From JAIOSM01 sp964593725 (GTDB taxonomy: Bacteria > Desulfobacterota > Desulfobacteria > Desulfobacterales > Desulfobacteraceae): a stretch of DNA of 64,000 bases. This document shows positions 51,708-59,781 of this stretch, piece after piece; positions within the stretch are counted from its first letter, which is position 1, and each line of letters begins with the position of its first letter. The position numbers were made by a program, and so were the translations under genes. Where the stretch lies: positions 16,211 through 80,210 of the forward strand of contig CAZQJS010000011.1 of assembly GCA_964593725.1 (NCBI GenBank). The letters run 5' to 3'. The notes below the pieces were generated by a model. It made no database searches. It saw nothing but the letters and a program-made list of their open reading frames with translations, and was not told the DNA's origin.

Positions 51708-52466
51708 TTAATGGTTAATTTGTACAACTATATACTGATACAATGTAACAGACATAATAACAATAATGAAAAAAACCAAACTTAACCTGTCAAGACTGAT
51801 TTTGTCAATGGTGTGAAATTTTCCATTAAATCCCCTGCAGAGCATTGCCTGGTGCACTCTTTTTGCCCTTAATGAAGCCCTGACAAACAACATGCCTGCA
51901 AGGTAGGCAAAAGTTTTATAGGAATGAATATTGGTTTTCGGGGTAAACCCCCTGATCTTTGCTGCTCTGAAAAGTTTTGTATACTCGTCTTTTATAACAA
52001 AAATATATCTATAGGTCATAAGTATTAAAAATACAAATTTAGATGAGATGTGGAGCCTTGCAAGGGCATGCCCCATCACTGGAATGGTCATGGTCGCAAC
52101 AAAAGCCATGAAAAACATTGTAATAGCAATGGATTTAATTGTTATCATGGCACAATATTCAAGCCCCTGTTTTGATATAGTAAGATTTGCCACAGAATAA
52201 ACAATATCACCGTCAAAGGTTACAGGGAGTATCATCCAGATCATTAAAAGGAATAGAAGCAGAGGCTTAAGCCTGTCATAGACTTCAATCAATGTTATGG
52301 AAGCAGAACAGATAAAAACTATTGACAGAACAAGGCAGCCCGCAATAAAGGGGAAACTGTGAGACAAGGCAGCTTCAAAGGATAAAATAACAGCACAGAG
52401 AATTCTTATGCAGGGATTTATTTTATGAATAAAAGATTCTTTATATGCAAGGGCTTTGTTTTCCAT
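51708..52466 (-). CDS. nikQ: NikQ/CbiQ, transmembrane coupling protein of the ECF transporter
   Basis: A 252-residue membrane protein with five or six helices. The CbiQ/EcfT marks are Arg-Ile-Leu-Cys-Ala near 22 and the two cytoplasmic Ala-Arg-Gly-type loops that couple to the ATPase, here Ala-Ala-Lys-Ile-Arg-Gly-Phe and Ala-Met-Leu-Cys-Arg-Gly-Phe. It joins NikO to NikM. Its start overlaps the stop of the NikL-like gene by one base (52466), so expression is coupled. Confidence 0.87.
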   Translation of the reverse strand: MENKALAYKESFIHKINPCIRILCAVILSFEAALSHSFPFIAGCLVLSIVFICSASITLIEVYDRLKPLLLFLLMIWMILPVTFDGDIVYSVANLTISKQGLEYCAMITIKSIAITMFFMAFVATMTIPVMGHALARLHISSKFVFLILMTYRYIFVIKDEYTKLFRAAKIRGFTPKTNIHSYKTFAYLAGMLFVRASLRAKRVHQAMLCRGFNGKFHTIDKISLDRLSLVFFIIVIMSVTLYQYIVVQINH

Positions 52467-52969
52467 TACCTGCCTTTATTCTTTTTTTTATGATTAAATT
52501 TTAAAATGAAAAAAAATATAAAAATAATTAAAATACCAGAAATTATACCTGCAATGGATGGTCCCTTTACCTGATGTTCCCTGCTTGACTTTGATGCTGT
52601 CTTATCTGTTTTACCATCCTCTGCCTTGATGATCTCATCGATTCCAATTTTCCATTTTCCCTTATGCCCCATACCGGCATCTGTCTCAATCAAAAGGCTG
52701 TTATGTATATTTCCAGGAATTTTAAAGGAAAATTCACCCTTTTCAGAGGTTTTCCCGGTTAAGATAATTTTACCTGCCATATCTCTGACAACAACTTTTC
52801 CGTTTTTAACAAACTTATTTGAGGAAAATTTTGTTTCTGTATGGATCATTCCATTTTCTGCCCATGCAAAGACATATATCTTGTGGGAAAATCCCTTTAA
52901 AGGGAATAAAATCATTAATAAAGCAATTAAAATAACAGCTTTTCTAATATTTTCGGTTCCTGTTCTCAT
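52466..52969 (-). CDS. nikL: NikL-like accessory protein
   Basis: A 167-residue protein with an N-terminal signal helix (about 11-27), a small exported beta domain, and a C-terminal helix at about 138-158 before a basic tail. The exported part begins Ser-His-Lys-Ile-Tyr-Val-Phe-Ala, the pattern of NikL proteins of NikKMLQO nickel systems. It is thought to help metal delivery or take the place of NikN. It overlaps nikM by 4 bases. Confidence 0.78.
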   Translation of the reverse strand: MRTGTENIRKAVILIALLMILFPLKGFSHKIYVFAWAENGMIHTETKFSSNKFVKNGKVVVRDMAGKIILTGKTSEKGEFSFKIPGNIHNSLLIETDAGMGHKGKWKIGIDEIIKAEDGKTDKTASKSSREHQVKGPSIAGIISGILIIFIFFFILKFNHKKKNKGR

Positions 52970-53622
52970 GCTTTTTCTCCGGGGTCATCCGGGTCAGTCT
53001 GATCTGCCTCAATTTTCCCATGCCGCCTGTCTGGTAAAATTTCAGGGTACACCTTTTGAAAAAAGGTTATACAAAACCCGGTAATAATACCTTCAATTAT
53101 CATTATTGGAAAATATGAACTTATGATCAGGATTGTCACCTCCATAAAATTTTTTTCAGTAAGATAAAGGGCAAGGCCCAGAAGAATTGATGATAAAAAA
53201 ATGGAAAAGGCTCCTGCAAGAAAAGAAGCTGTAAAAGTTACTTTGTAATTATCACCAATAAAGGGAGAAAATATATAGTATCCAAGGATGGCAGGCAGAG
53301 CCATTATAACTGTATTAACCCCAAGGGGTGTCAGCCCCCCGAACTGAAAAAAAACCACCTGTAAAATCAGTGCAACAAGGATGGCAGGGAAAGCTGCCCA
53401 GCCCAGGAGGATTCCAACAATACCGTTTAGAATAAGATGTACACTTGAAGGTCCGATATTGACATGTATCAATGATGCCACAAAAAAAGCAGATGATAAA
53501 ATTGCAACATTTACAATTTTATCATAATCTATATTTTTAAGCCCTATTGCACTTCCGGCAACGGCAAGTATGCCTCCTGCAGCCATAACCTGTCCTGATA
53601 ATACACCTTCTGAGATGTGCAT
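52966..53622 (-). CDS. nikM: NikM/CbiM substrate-specific component
   Basis: A 218-residue membrane protein with six or seven helices. The protein begins Met-His-Ile-Ser-Glu-Gly, which fixes the start, as His2 and the N-terminal amine bind the metal in NikM/CbiM. Further conserved parts are Ile-His-Val-Asn-Ile-Gly-Pro-Ser-Ser-Val-His and Phe-Gly-Gly-Leu-Thr-Pro-Leu-Gly. The neighbours NikK and NikL point to nickel rather than cobalt. It follows nikK after 5 bases. Confidence 0.88.
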   Translation of the reverse strand: MHISEGVLSGQVMAAGGILAVAGSAIGLKNIDYDKIVNVAILSSAFFVASLIHVNIGPSSVHLILNGIVGILLGWAAFPAILVALILQVVFFQFGGLTPLGVNTVIMALPAILGYYIFSPFIGDNYKVTFTASFLAGAFSIFLSSILLGLALYLTEKNFMEVTILIISSYFPIMIIEGIITGFCITFFQKVYPEILPDRRHGKIEADQTDPDDPGEKA

Positions 53623-53627
53623 GAAAA

Positions 53628-54404
53628 TTAATCCTTGAAATCTTCAAATTTAACCCACAATACTGCACCAAGTTCAACCTCTTTGTCCCGGCCCTGATAT
53701 TTAATTTTCTCCCTGGAAAGATTCAGTGCTGCAAATCCCCACCAGCCGGATTTTGGTACAGCATAGCTGAATACTCCATTACTGTCAGCCTTAATTGTCT
53801 GGGTCACCATATAATCTGTTGGTGCTTCAGTCTTTCCATCCCTGTTATAATACTCAATTTCAACCCGGGCAAAGGGAATAATTTTTTTATTCATCTTAAC
53901 AATCCCCTGGAACAGATTTCCTTTGTAAAGTCCAAAGGGCCTTGTTAAAGGAATAATCTCAAGTTTAAGGCCGACTTCAGAATCCCAGCCCTGATCACTG
54001 CCAAATGCTGCAACATAGGTTTTTGTATAGTGTATAATATAACAATCTTCCGATGGTTCAAAATAGGGCTCAGGTATCATGCAAAATGTGTAGACTCCGG
54101 GCCTTTTAATTGTAAAATCAGACTGCCAGGCCTTATGAGCCATTACATCGGCAGGTTTAAGTGCATTGACAAGGCTCTCTTTGCTTTGATCTTTAATAAC
54201 AAAAAACTGTAAGGGTCTCTCAAGATCCATGCCTGTTTTTTCAAAGGGATGTGAAAAAGAGAGAACAACTTTGATCTGTCTGGAATCTTCCTGCATCACC
54301 ATGTTATCAGATGGTATTACCATGCCAAAATGTGCCAGGGCACTTGTGAATGAGAAGAGTAAAAATAAAAAAACATACAAAGATAAATTTATAAACGCTT
54401 TCAT
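53628..54404 (-). CDS. nikK: NikK-like DUF4198 exported protein
   Basis: A 258-residue exported protein started at 54404, which has AAAGGAG 6-7 bases upstream; a start at 54434 would run through that site. The signal peptide ends near Ala-Leu-Ala. The DUF4198 domain follows with His-Phe-Gly-Met-Val-Ile-Pro near the N-terminus and Leu-Tyr-Lys-Gly-Asn-Leu-Phe in the middle. NikK proteins are periplasmic partners of nickel ECF systems. It is the first gene of the operon, behind the leader with hairpin at 54417-54481. Confidence 0.83.
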   Translation of the reverse strand: MKAFINLSLYVFLFLLFSFTSALAHFGMVIPSDNMVMQEDSRQIKVVLSFSHPFEKTGMDLERPLQFFVIKDQSKESLVNALKPADVMAHKAWQSDFTIKRPGVYTFCMIPEPYFEPSEDCYIIHYTKTYVAAFGSDQGWDSEVGLKLEIIPLTRPFGLYKGNLFQGIVKMNKKIIPFARVEIEYYNRDGKTEAPTDYMVTQTIKADSNGVFSYAVPKSGWWGFAALNLSREKIKYQGRDKEVELGAVLWVKFEDFKD

Positions 54405-54416
54405 TGTTTCTCCTTT

Positions 54417-54481
54417 AAAATAAAAAACCACCAAGGTTATTACAAAGTTTATCCGGTAAACTTAAAATAAAACCTTCGTGG
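54417..54481 (-). promoter_or_regulatory. Nested hairpin with U-tract in the nikK leader (attenuator-like)
   Basis: On the minus strand, CCACGAAGGTT (54481-54471) pairs with AACCTTGGTGG (54438-54428) with one G-G mismatch, enclosing a perfect hairpin AAGTTTA-CCGGA-TAAACTT (54463-54445). T-rich bases follow (54427-54417), ending about 6 bases before the AAAGGAG of nikK. It may be a transcription attenuator, or a rhomboid-gene terminator. Confidence 0.6.
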
Positions 54482-54543
54482 CTTAAATGGTTATGAAATT
54501 TTATACTTTTCTATTTTCAAACTTCTGTTTGATCAGTTAACTC

Positions 54544-54572
54544 CTTATAAACAAGAAGATGTATTATGTCAA
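54544..54572 (-). promoter_or_regulatory. Promoter of the nickel transporter operon
   Basis: On the minus strand, TTGACA (54572-54567), a 17-base spacer and TATAAG (54549-54544) begin a leader of about 133 bases before nikK. The -35 box lies just past the rhomboid stop. Confidence 0.7.
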
Positions 54573-54580
54573 ACACTTTT

Positions 54581-55555
54581 TTATATTATATTTTTTATAT
54601 TCACAGTAAGATACAGATCCCCCCTGGTTTTATCAGGTTTAACCCTTCCAAGCCCGATAAGTTTCAGCCGGGTTCCATTTTTTACTCCAGGCGGCACTGT
54701 GACCTTATAAACTCTTTTGTAAAATCCCCAGGGAATATTTACTATTTTCTTTGTGCCGGCAATTGCTTCAATTGATGTTACATCAATGGTGCCTGACAGA
54801 TCAAAACTTTCCTCCACAGAAGATATCTGGATGTTCTGTAATTTCGGTGTTCTCTTTTTCTGCGTAAGCTTTCGGGAAGTTGAAGCTCCTTCTTTCACGG
54901 GCAGCAGGCGATTAAGTTTTATAAAAAGCATTCCTGCAATAAAACCTCCAATATGTGCCCACCAGGCAATCTGGGAAATTCCACCTGAACTTGCCAGATT
55001 AAAGAACTGTATCAGAAACCATCCGCCAAGGAAAATATATGCAGGAATTTCTATGAATAAAGGGATAAATAAAATGGGGATCAGTGTAAGAATTTTGGAT
55101 TTTGGAAATAAGATAAAGTATGCTCCCATAATGCCTGCAATGGCACCGCTTGCCCCTATTGTGGGCACCTTTGATAAAGGGCTCAGTGCAACATGGCACA
55201 ACCCTGATATGACTCCGCAGAGGATATAAAAGCCTGCATATTTTGCATGGCCCAATGTATCTTCGATATTATCGCCAAAAATATATAAAAACAGCATATT
55301 CCCTGCAAAATGGAGAAAACCGCCATGGAGAAACATATAAGTTATATAGGAGACAATGTGATTAAAAAAAGAAAAATATTGAGAAACTGCTTCAACCGTA
55401 TATTTTGCAGGGACAAGTCCATAGGTATATAATATTTGCTCATTGTGCAGACCAAGGCTGAGCTGTGTCAGAAATACCAGGGTATTTAACGCCATAAAAC
55501 CATATGTTACAACGGGTTGTATGTTTGAAGGCTGGGTGTCGCGTATGGGAATCAT
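54581..55555 (-). CDS. Rhomboid protease with C-terminal DnaJ-like domain
   Basis: A 324-residue protein. The first 215 residues are a six-helix rhomboid: catalytic Ser136 in Gly-Ala-Ser-Gly-Ala and His201 in Trp-Ala-His-Ile-Gly-Gly, with His77-Gly-Gly and His82-x3-Asn in the earlier loops. Residues 250-324 resemble the DnaJ C-terminal fold: Ile-Pro-Trp-Gly, Val-Pro-Pro-Gly-Val-Lys-Asn-Gly-Thr-Arg-Leu and Gly-Asp-Leu-Tyr-Leu-Thr-Val. It would cut membrane proteins with the tail presenting substrates; this fusion reading is inferred from sequence pattern. Its start overlaps the upstream gene by 4 bases. Confidence 0.83.
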   Translation of the reverse strand: MIPIRDTQPSNIQPVVTYGFMALNTLVFLTQLSLGLHNEQILYTYGLVPAKYTVEAVSQYFSFFNHIVSYITYMFLHGGFLHFAGNMLFLYIFGDNIEDTLGHAKYAGFYILCGVISGLCHVALSPLSKVPTIGASGAIAGIMGAYFILFPKSKILTLIPILFIPLFIEIPAYIFLGGWFLIQFFNLASSGGISQIAWWAHIGGFIAGMLFIKLNRLLPVKEGASTSRKLTQKKRTPKLQNIQISSVEESFDLSGTIDVTSIEAIAGTKKIVNIPWGFYKRVYKVTVPPGVKNGTRLKLIGLGRVKPDKTRGDLYLTVNIKNII

Positions 55556-56406
55556 TTTACCACCCTTAGTCCGTGGCTTTGTTCAAGATTCTTTTTTAAC
55601 TTCTTTACCATTTCCATGGCAAAATCCCCTGCCCTGATCATTTTACCTGGCTCTGAAATTCCTGTTGTTCCAAAAGGCTTTACAGAGTTGTTTTTCAGAT
55701 ATTTATCAAACAGTACAGTATTATCTGTCTTAAATATAAACTTATCCATTATATAATCAGATAACTCAAAATATAGACCTGCTATTCTGGAATTATCCAG
55801 GGCAGCTATCCTTGTCCTTGTTTTAAGGGTCAGAATCGATGCAAGTTGTTTTACTGCACTGTCCATGGTTTCCGGTGTATCACCTTCCTTGCTGAACAAC
55901 TCATTATACTCTGCCCTTTGGAAACCATTATCCATTGAGAGTTCCACCATATAAATCACGGCTTCAACTATTGACCGTGTTCCTTGATATATACCCGGAT
56001 CATTACTTAATCGAGGGCCTGCAACATTTAAAATTTCAATCCTGTTATCAATGATAAAAGAGTGGACAATCATTGATGCTTCAAAATCATCCATAAATAT
56101 ATAATCAATATGACAACAGGGCTTTTCAAGCTCCATTGCAATCTTTCTGGTAAGTTCAGTGCCCCGGGAAAGACTGCCTCCTGCAATTATTAAAGTGGCA
56201 TCGGAATTAATTATGTTTTTCCGTGTCCTTGCCGGGTAACTTCCCGTGGGCATCTCCTCCATAATATACTTTGCCGGCAAAGCACCCATTTCAGTCTTTC
56301 TTCCCTTGGGAATAAAGCCGCCATGCTGGATATTGAATTTAATGGCAGTATCTAACGCTGCCTGGTCTGCACCGGTTTGTCCACCTGAAATAATTTTTCT
56401 TAACAT
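55552..56406 (-). CDS. Molybdenum-carrier-like Rossmann protein with extra C-terminal domain
   Basis: A 284-residue protein. Residues 1-150 match the molybdenum cofactor carrier / YpsA-SLOG-like family: Ser-Gly-Gly-Gln-Thr-Gly-Ala-Asp at 7-14, Gly-Arg-Lys-Thr-Glu and Ile-Ala-Gly-Gly-Ser-Leu-Ser-Arg-Gly-Thr. The second part (about 185-284) is helical, ends Ser-His-Gly-Leu-Arg-Val-Val-Lys, and I could not assign it. The carrier family stores molybdopterin, but nucleotide or signal sensing is also known for this fold. It overlaps the rhomboid gene by 4 bases. Confidence 0.72.
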   Translation of the reverse strand: MLRKIISGGQTGADQAALDTAIKFNIQHGGFIPKGRKTEMGALPAKYIMEEMPTGSYPARTRKNIINSDATLIIAGGSLSRGTELTRKIAMELEKPCCHIDYIFMDDFEASMIVHSFIIDNRIEILNVAGPRLSNDPGIYQGTRSIVEAVIYMVELSMDNGFQRAEYNELFSKEGDTPETMDSAVKQLASILTLKTRTRIAALDNSRIAGLYFELSDYIMDKFIFKTDNTVLFDKYLKNNSVKPFGTTGISEPGKMIRAGDFAMEMVKKLKKNLEQSHGLRVVK

Positions 56407-56469
56407 AAAAGCTTTGTCCGGTAAATAAATTAAAAAATATCTTTTCTATAATATCAGTACAGGTTATAA

Positions 56470-56493
56470 CTGCAATAGAATTTATTATTGCAG
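56470..56493. promoter_or_regulatory. Perfect 8-bp inverted repeat before the HD-domain gene
   Basis: CTGCAATA and TATTGCAG flank an 8-base AT-rich spacer, 14 bases upstream of the ATG and within a 100-base divergent gap. It may be an operator or a hairpin near the start site. Confidence 0.4.
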
Positions 56494-56507
56494 TATGGGA
56501 AAAACAG

Positions 56508-57053
56508 ATGCAGATACCTGATAAACAAGAATGCCTTAAAATTATTAAAGATAATAAAATGATGGATCATATAATAAGACATTCTTTGATGGTTCGAACT
56601 GTAGCCGGGTTTTTGTGTTCCAACCTTATAAAAACTTTTCCCCAGCTCAATATTGAACTTACCAGAGCTGCCGGGCTTTTGCATGACATAACAAAGGTGA
56701 AAAGTTTCAAAACAGGTGAAAAACACTCTGAAACCGGTGCTGCACTGATAAAAAGTCTTGGATTTCCTGAAACAGGTGATATCATAAGACAACATGTTTT
56801 TCTGGACAACTATGATACACTGCCGCCTGTAACCGAAGCTGAAATAATCAATTATTCTGATAAACGAGTGCTCCATGACAAGGCTGTTCCCCTTGATGAA
56901 CGGCTTGATTATATTTACAAAAGATATGTTACAAATAAAGAGTTTATAAAACATTTTGATCTTATGAAAAGCAATACATACTTACTGGAAAAAAAGATTT
57001 TTTCCTACCTTGACTTTAAACCCGATGATCTTCCGGGTCTGCTCCCTTTATAG
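56508..57053 (+). CDS. HD-domain phosphohydrolase-like protein
   Basis: A 181-residue HD-superfamily protein. Metal ligands are His25, His59-Asp60 in Gly-Leu-Leu-His-Asp-Ile-Thr, and the later Asp of Asn-Tyr-Ser-Asp-Lys-Arg-Val; His73 and His-Ser-Glu add to the site. Such proteins act on nucleotides or phosphorylated metabolites in the cytoplasm, but the substrate is unknown. Its end overlaps the end of the opposing dynamin-like GTPase gene by 38 bases (57016-57053). Confidence 0.82.
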   Translation: MQIPDKQECLKIIKDNKMMDHIIRHSLMVRTVAGFLCSNLIKTFPQLNIELTRAAGLLHDITKVKSFKTGEKHSETGAALIKSLGFPETGDIIRQHVFLDNYDTLPPVTEAEIINYSDKRVLHDKAVPLDERLDYIYKRYVTNKEFIKHFDLMKSNTYLLEKKIFSYLDFKPDDLPGLLPL

Positions 57054-59235
57054 CATTTTTTTTTATCCTTGCTTCTATCTGCTCATGGATTGATTGTAAA
57101 ATTTTAATATCCCTTTCTTTTTCAGATTTTTCTTTTTCCATTATGGATCTGGTTCTATCAATCTCAAGGGAACAGGCCGTAAGCTGGTTCAACATTAGAG
57201 AGTTGATCTCTTCTGACAGAGCTTTAATTAATACATTAAAATACTCTTTTACCAGCATGTCCCTGTATGAAAAAATTGTGATCTTAATTGAACGGAAAAT
57301 CTCTTTTTTGAATCTGGAAATTATTTTTTTAAAAAGAAAGCTTTCCTGAAAAAAGACCTTTTTTTTTAATTTCCTCATCACAATTGACATCAGAGACCAT
57401 GCACCAAACCCTGTAACAGCTGTCAGTTTGGTTCTGGCATTATACCGGGTGATTGAAACCTTATCAGGAGGTTTAAGGCCAAGATTTTTTTTCAGGGATG
57501 TCATGTCAATTAAATTTTCAATTTTACTTTCAGTATGGGAAAATTTTTCTAAAGCACTGCCAGGCATTTTATACACATCAAAAATATTTATCATATATGA
57601 TTGGTATAAGTTTACTGCTTGTACTTGTGTCTTTTTATCCATCTCCCGTGTAAATCTGATAAGTTCAGGGTTGATTTTTTCTACCAGGAATCTGTCCAGT
57701 TCACTTTTGAAATCCTGTAAGGCAAGGTACAGTGCCCGAGGAAAGCCTGAAACAATATCCTGGTTCCCAAACCTTTTAAAATCAATGGAAAAATTATTAA
57801 TAAACATGTCTGTTTTTTTAAAGATCAAACCCTTATCATGGTTAAAAAAATTATCAATTTTCCGGGTTTTAAAGTTATTAAGGCTTTTTTCAATTCCTGC
57901 CATGGAATTTTTAATCAGTGTCTGAATTTTATCAAAATTGTGCTGCATATCCAGAAAATCAGCCAATCCATTGTCAGCAAGGGCTTTATCATTTTGATGG
58001 ATATCTAAAAACATTTTAACCCGTTTTTGAAGACTTTCCAGAACAACTTCCAATCTATGCAAAGGGTTTGAAAAAATATAAGATTTACGGTCTTTATAAA
58101 TCAGATTATCAAAATCAGTAAGAAATTTATCTGTCATCCCGTTGGAATAGTCAACCTGTGCTCCATTGCTCTCAAAGAGTTCAATGAGTTTATTTTCCTT
58201 TGAACAAAGTTCTGGTTTAATCTGCTTTAAAAGATTATACAAACATGAAAAAGAGTATAAAGATGGATCTTTTTTAAATATGGCAATATCATTTCTTATG
58301 CTGTTTTCAATATTGGCCAGATCCCCAGGGGTTTCGTGCTCATTTAAATCAATATTAACTATAAAAATAAGATTATTGCCAAGTCCTGTCTGGCAGATCA
58401 TTGAAAGGAATCCCATATCAGCTTCACGCAGGCCTGTTCTGCTGCTTATAAGATAGATAATCATATTGGAAGATTCAAGGTATTCAAGGACCTTTGATAA
58501 TTGTGTAATATCGGTTGAGTCAATGCCCTGACAGTCTGCAATCTCAATACATTTATCAATGCTGCCGGAATTGATCTCAAGCAGAGCATCGTTAATAAGA
58601 AATCCTTTGGATGGGTCTCCGGTATAAATCTGATGCTTTAAAAAATCCTGATTTTTAAACTGCATCAAAGTTCCGTCAGTATGGATAGTCTTTTTACAGA
58701 ATTCATAATTATCTAAAACCTGTCTGAATAAAACCATTTCTGGTTTTCCATGATTTTCAAAAGAACCTTTATCATTGATATAGTTATCCAGGATTTGTTT
58801 AAGCCTGTCCCTGTGTTCTTTGTTCCGTAAATCAAAGGTTGCATATAATTCAGAATAATCAACACATGATGATGACAGGGCATGGCGGATCATTAAATTG
58901 ATTTCATCCCATGATTTGAGATTAAGGTTTGCCCTGGGAATTTTTCCACTTCTAACTTTTGTGATGACCGAGGTTATAACACCTCCACCTCTTTTCAGAA
59001 AATCAGCACCAAAAAAAGAATTGACAAATGTACTCTTACCTGATTTTACAGTACCTGTAACAGCAATTTTTAAAAAATCCCGGCTCACCTGGTCTGGTAT
59101 ATCAAGGCATGTCTGTTCCCATTTTTGTAAAGTTTCATCATAAAGTTCTGGAATATCTTTTAATGCTTTGATTTGTTCACAAATCCAGGAAGCATTACTA
59201 TTCAATTCCTGTACAAGCTTGTCTGAATGGTCCAT
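57016..59235 (-). CDS. Dynamin-like GTPase
   Basis: A 739-residue large GTPase. G1 is Gly-Thr-Val-Lys-Ser-Gly-Lys-Ser at 61-68, G2 a Thr in Gly-Gly-Val-Ile-Thr-Ser, and G3 Asp-Cys-Gln-Gly-Ile-Asp. G4 reads Val-Asn-Ile-Asp-Leu rather than Asn-Lys-x-Asp. About 400-560 and 640-720 are helical and coiled-coil, fitting a stalk. A hydrophobic stretch at about 605-625 (Leu-Thr-Ala-Val-Thr-Gly-Phe-Gly-Ala-Trp) could insert in a membrane. Bacterial dynamins shape or guard membranes; this one is alone rather than in a pair. Confidence 0.78.
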   Translation of the reverse strand: MDHSDKLVQELNSNASWICEQIKALKDIPELYDETLQKWEQTCLDIPDQVSRDFLKIAVTGTVKSGKSTFVNSFFGADFLKRGGGVITSVITKVRSGKIPRANLNLKSWDEINLMIRHALSSSCVDYSELYATFDLRNKEHRDRLKQILDNYINDKGSFENHGKPEMVLFRQVLDNYEFCKKTIHTDGTLMQFKNQDFLKHQIYTGDPSKGFLINDALLEINSGSIDKCIEIADCQGIDSTDITQLSKVLEYLESSNMIIYLISSRTGLREADMGFLSMICQTGLGNNLIFIVNIDLNEHETPGDLANIENSIRNDIAIFKKDPSLYSFSCLYNLLKQIKPELCSKENKLIELFESNGAQVDYSNGMTDKFLTDFDNLIYKDRKSYIFSNPLHRLEVVLESLQKRVKMFLDIHQNDKALADNGLADFLDMQHNFDKIQTLIKNSMAGIEKSLNNFKTRKIDNFFNHDKGLIFKKTDMFINNFSIDFKRFGNQDIVSGFPRALYLALQDFKSELDRFLVEKINPELIRFTREMDKKTQVQAVNLYQSYMINIFDVYKMPGSALEKFSHTESKIENLIDMTSLKKNLGLKPPDKVSITRYNARTKLTAVTGFGAWSLMSIVMRKLKKKVFFQESFLFKKIISRFKKEIFRSIKITIFSYRDMLVKEYFNVLIKALSEEINSLMLNQLTACSLEIDRTRSIMEKEKSEKERDIKILQSIHEQIEARIKKNAIKGADPEDHRV

Positions 59236-59244
59236 GAAAATATT

Positions 59245-59781
59245 CTAATTATTCCCGATTAACATCATGGCTTTTTCCCATTTGCTTTCAGAGTCAGTTG
59301 TAAAGATTATCTCCTCTGAGATATCACAACTGAGCCAGGCATTTTCAAAAAGCTCGTTATCAAGCTGAAAAGGTCCCCATCCTGCACAACCCAGGAGTAT
59401 GAGAAATGATTCAGGACCCCTCTGTTTTGCTATGGCCTCAAGTATATCAATGGAATTGCTAAGGCCAAGATCAGGGGTTACCCTGAGGCAGTCAATCCAG
59501 TCAAAGGGTTTCCCGTGCAGAACAAAAACTCCATTGGGATGTACCGGGCCCCCCAGATGAACTTTTATCCTGCTCACTCCTGAATCATAGGCAAGTCCTA
59601 TATCTTCAAAGAGCTCCATGGCAGTCAAAAGAGGATGCAGTTTATTAATTATAATTCCAAGGGCTCCGGTTTCATTGTGCTCACATATACAGGTTACACT
59701 TTCTGCAAAATTAGGGTCTGGCAGTCCCGGCACAGCCAGAATAAATTTTCCCTTTACAGATTGTATTATACTGTCAGGCAT
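59245..59781 (-). CDS. YqgE/AlgH family protein
   Basis: A 178-residue protein of the UPF0301/DUF179 family. The start at 59781 has GGGGAG seven bases upstream; the 59811 start would add ten residues and overlap more of the mannose gene. Family signs are Gly-Lys-Phe-Ile-Leu-Ala-Val-Pro near the start, His-Asn-Glu-Thr-Gly-Ala-Leu-Gly-Ile-Ile-Ile-Asn-Lys, Gly-Gly-Pro-Val, and Gly-Cys-Ala-Gly-Trp-Gly-Pro-Phe-Gln-Leu. AlgH affects alginate regulation in Pseudomonas, but the activity is unknown. It overlaps manC by 8 bases. Confidence 0.88.
   Translation of the reverse strand: MPDSIIQSVKGKFILAVPGLPDPNFAESVTCICEHNETGALGIIINKLHPLLTAMELFEDIGLAYDSGVSRIKVHLGGPVHPNGVFVLHGKPFDWIDCLRVTPDLGLSNSIDILEAIAKQRGPESFLILLGCAGWGPFQLDNELFENAWLSCDISEEIIFTTDSESKWEKAMMLIGNN

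Noticed and set aside
56454..56954. 166-codon open frame on the minus strand opposite the HD-domain gene
   Set aside because: Composition is that of an antisense shadow, rich in Phe, Cys and Tyr, and it would overlap the upstream spacer palindrome; the plus-strand gene has clear metal-binding motifs.
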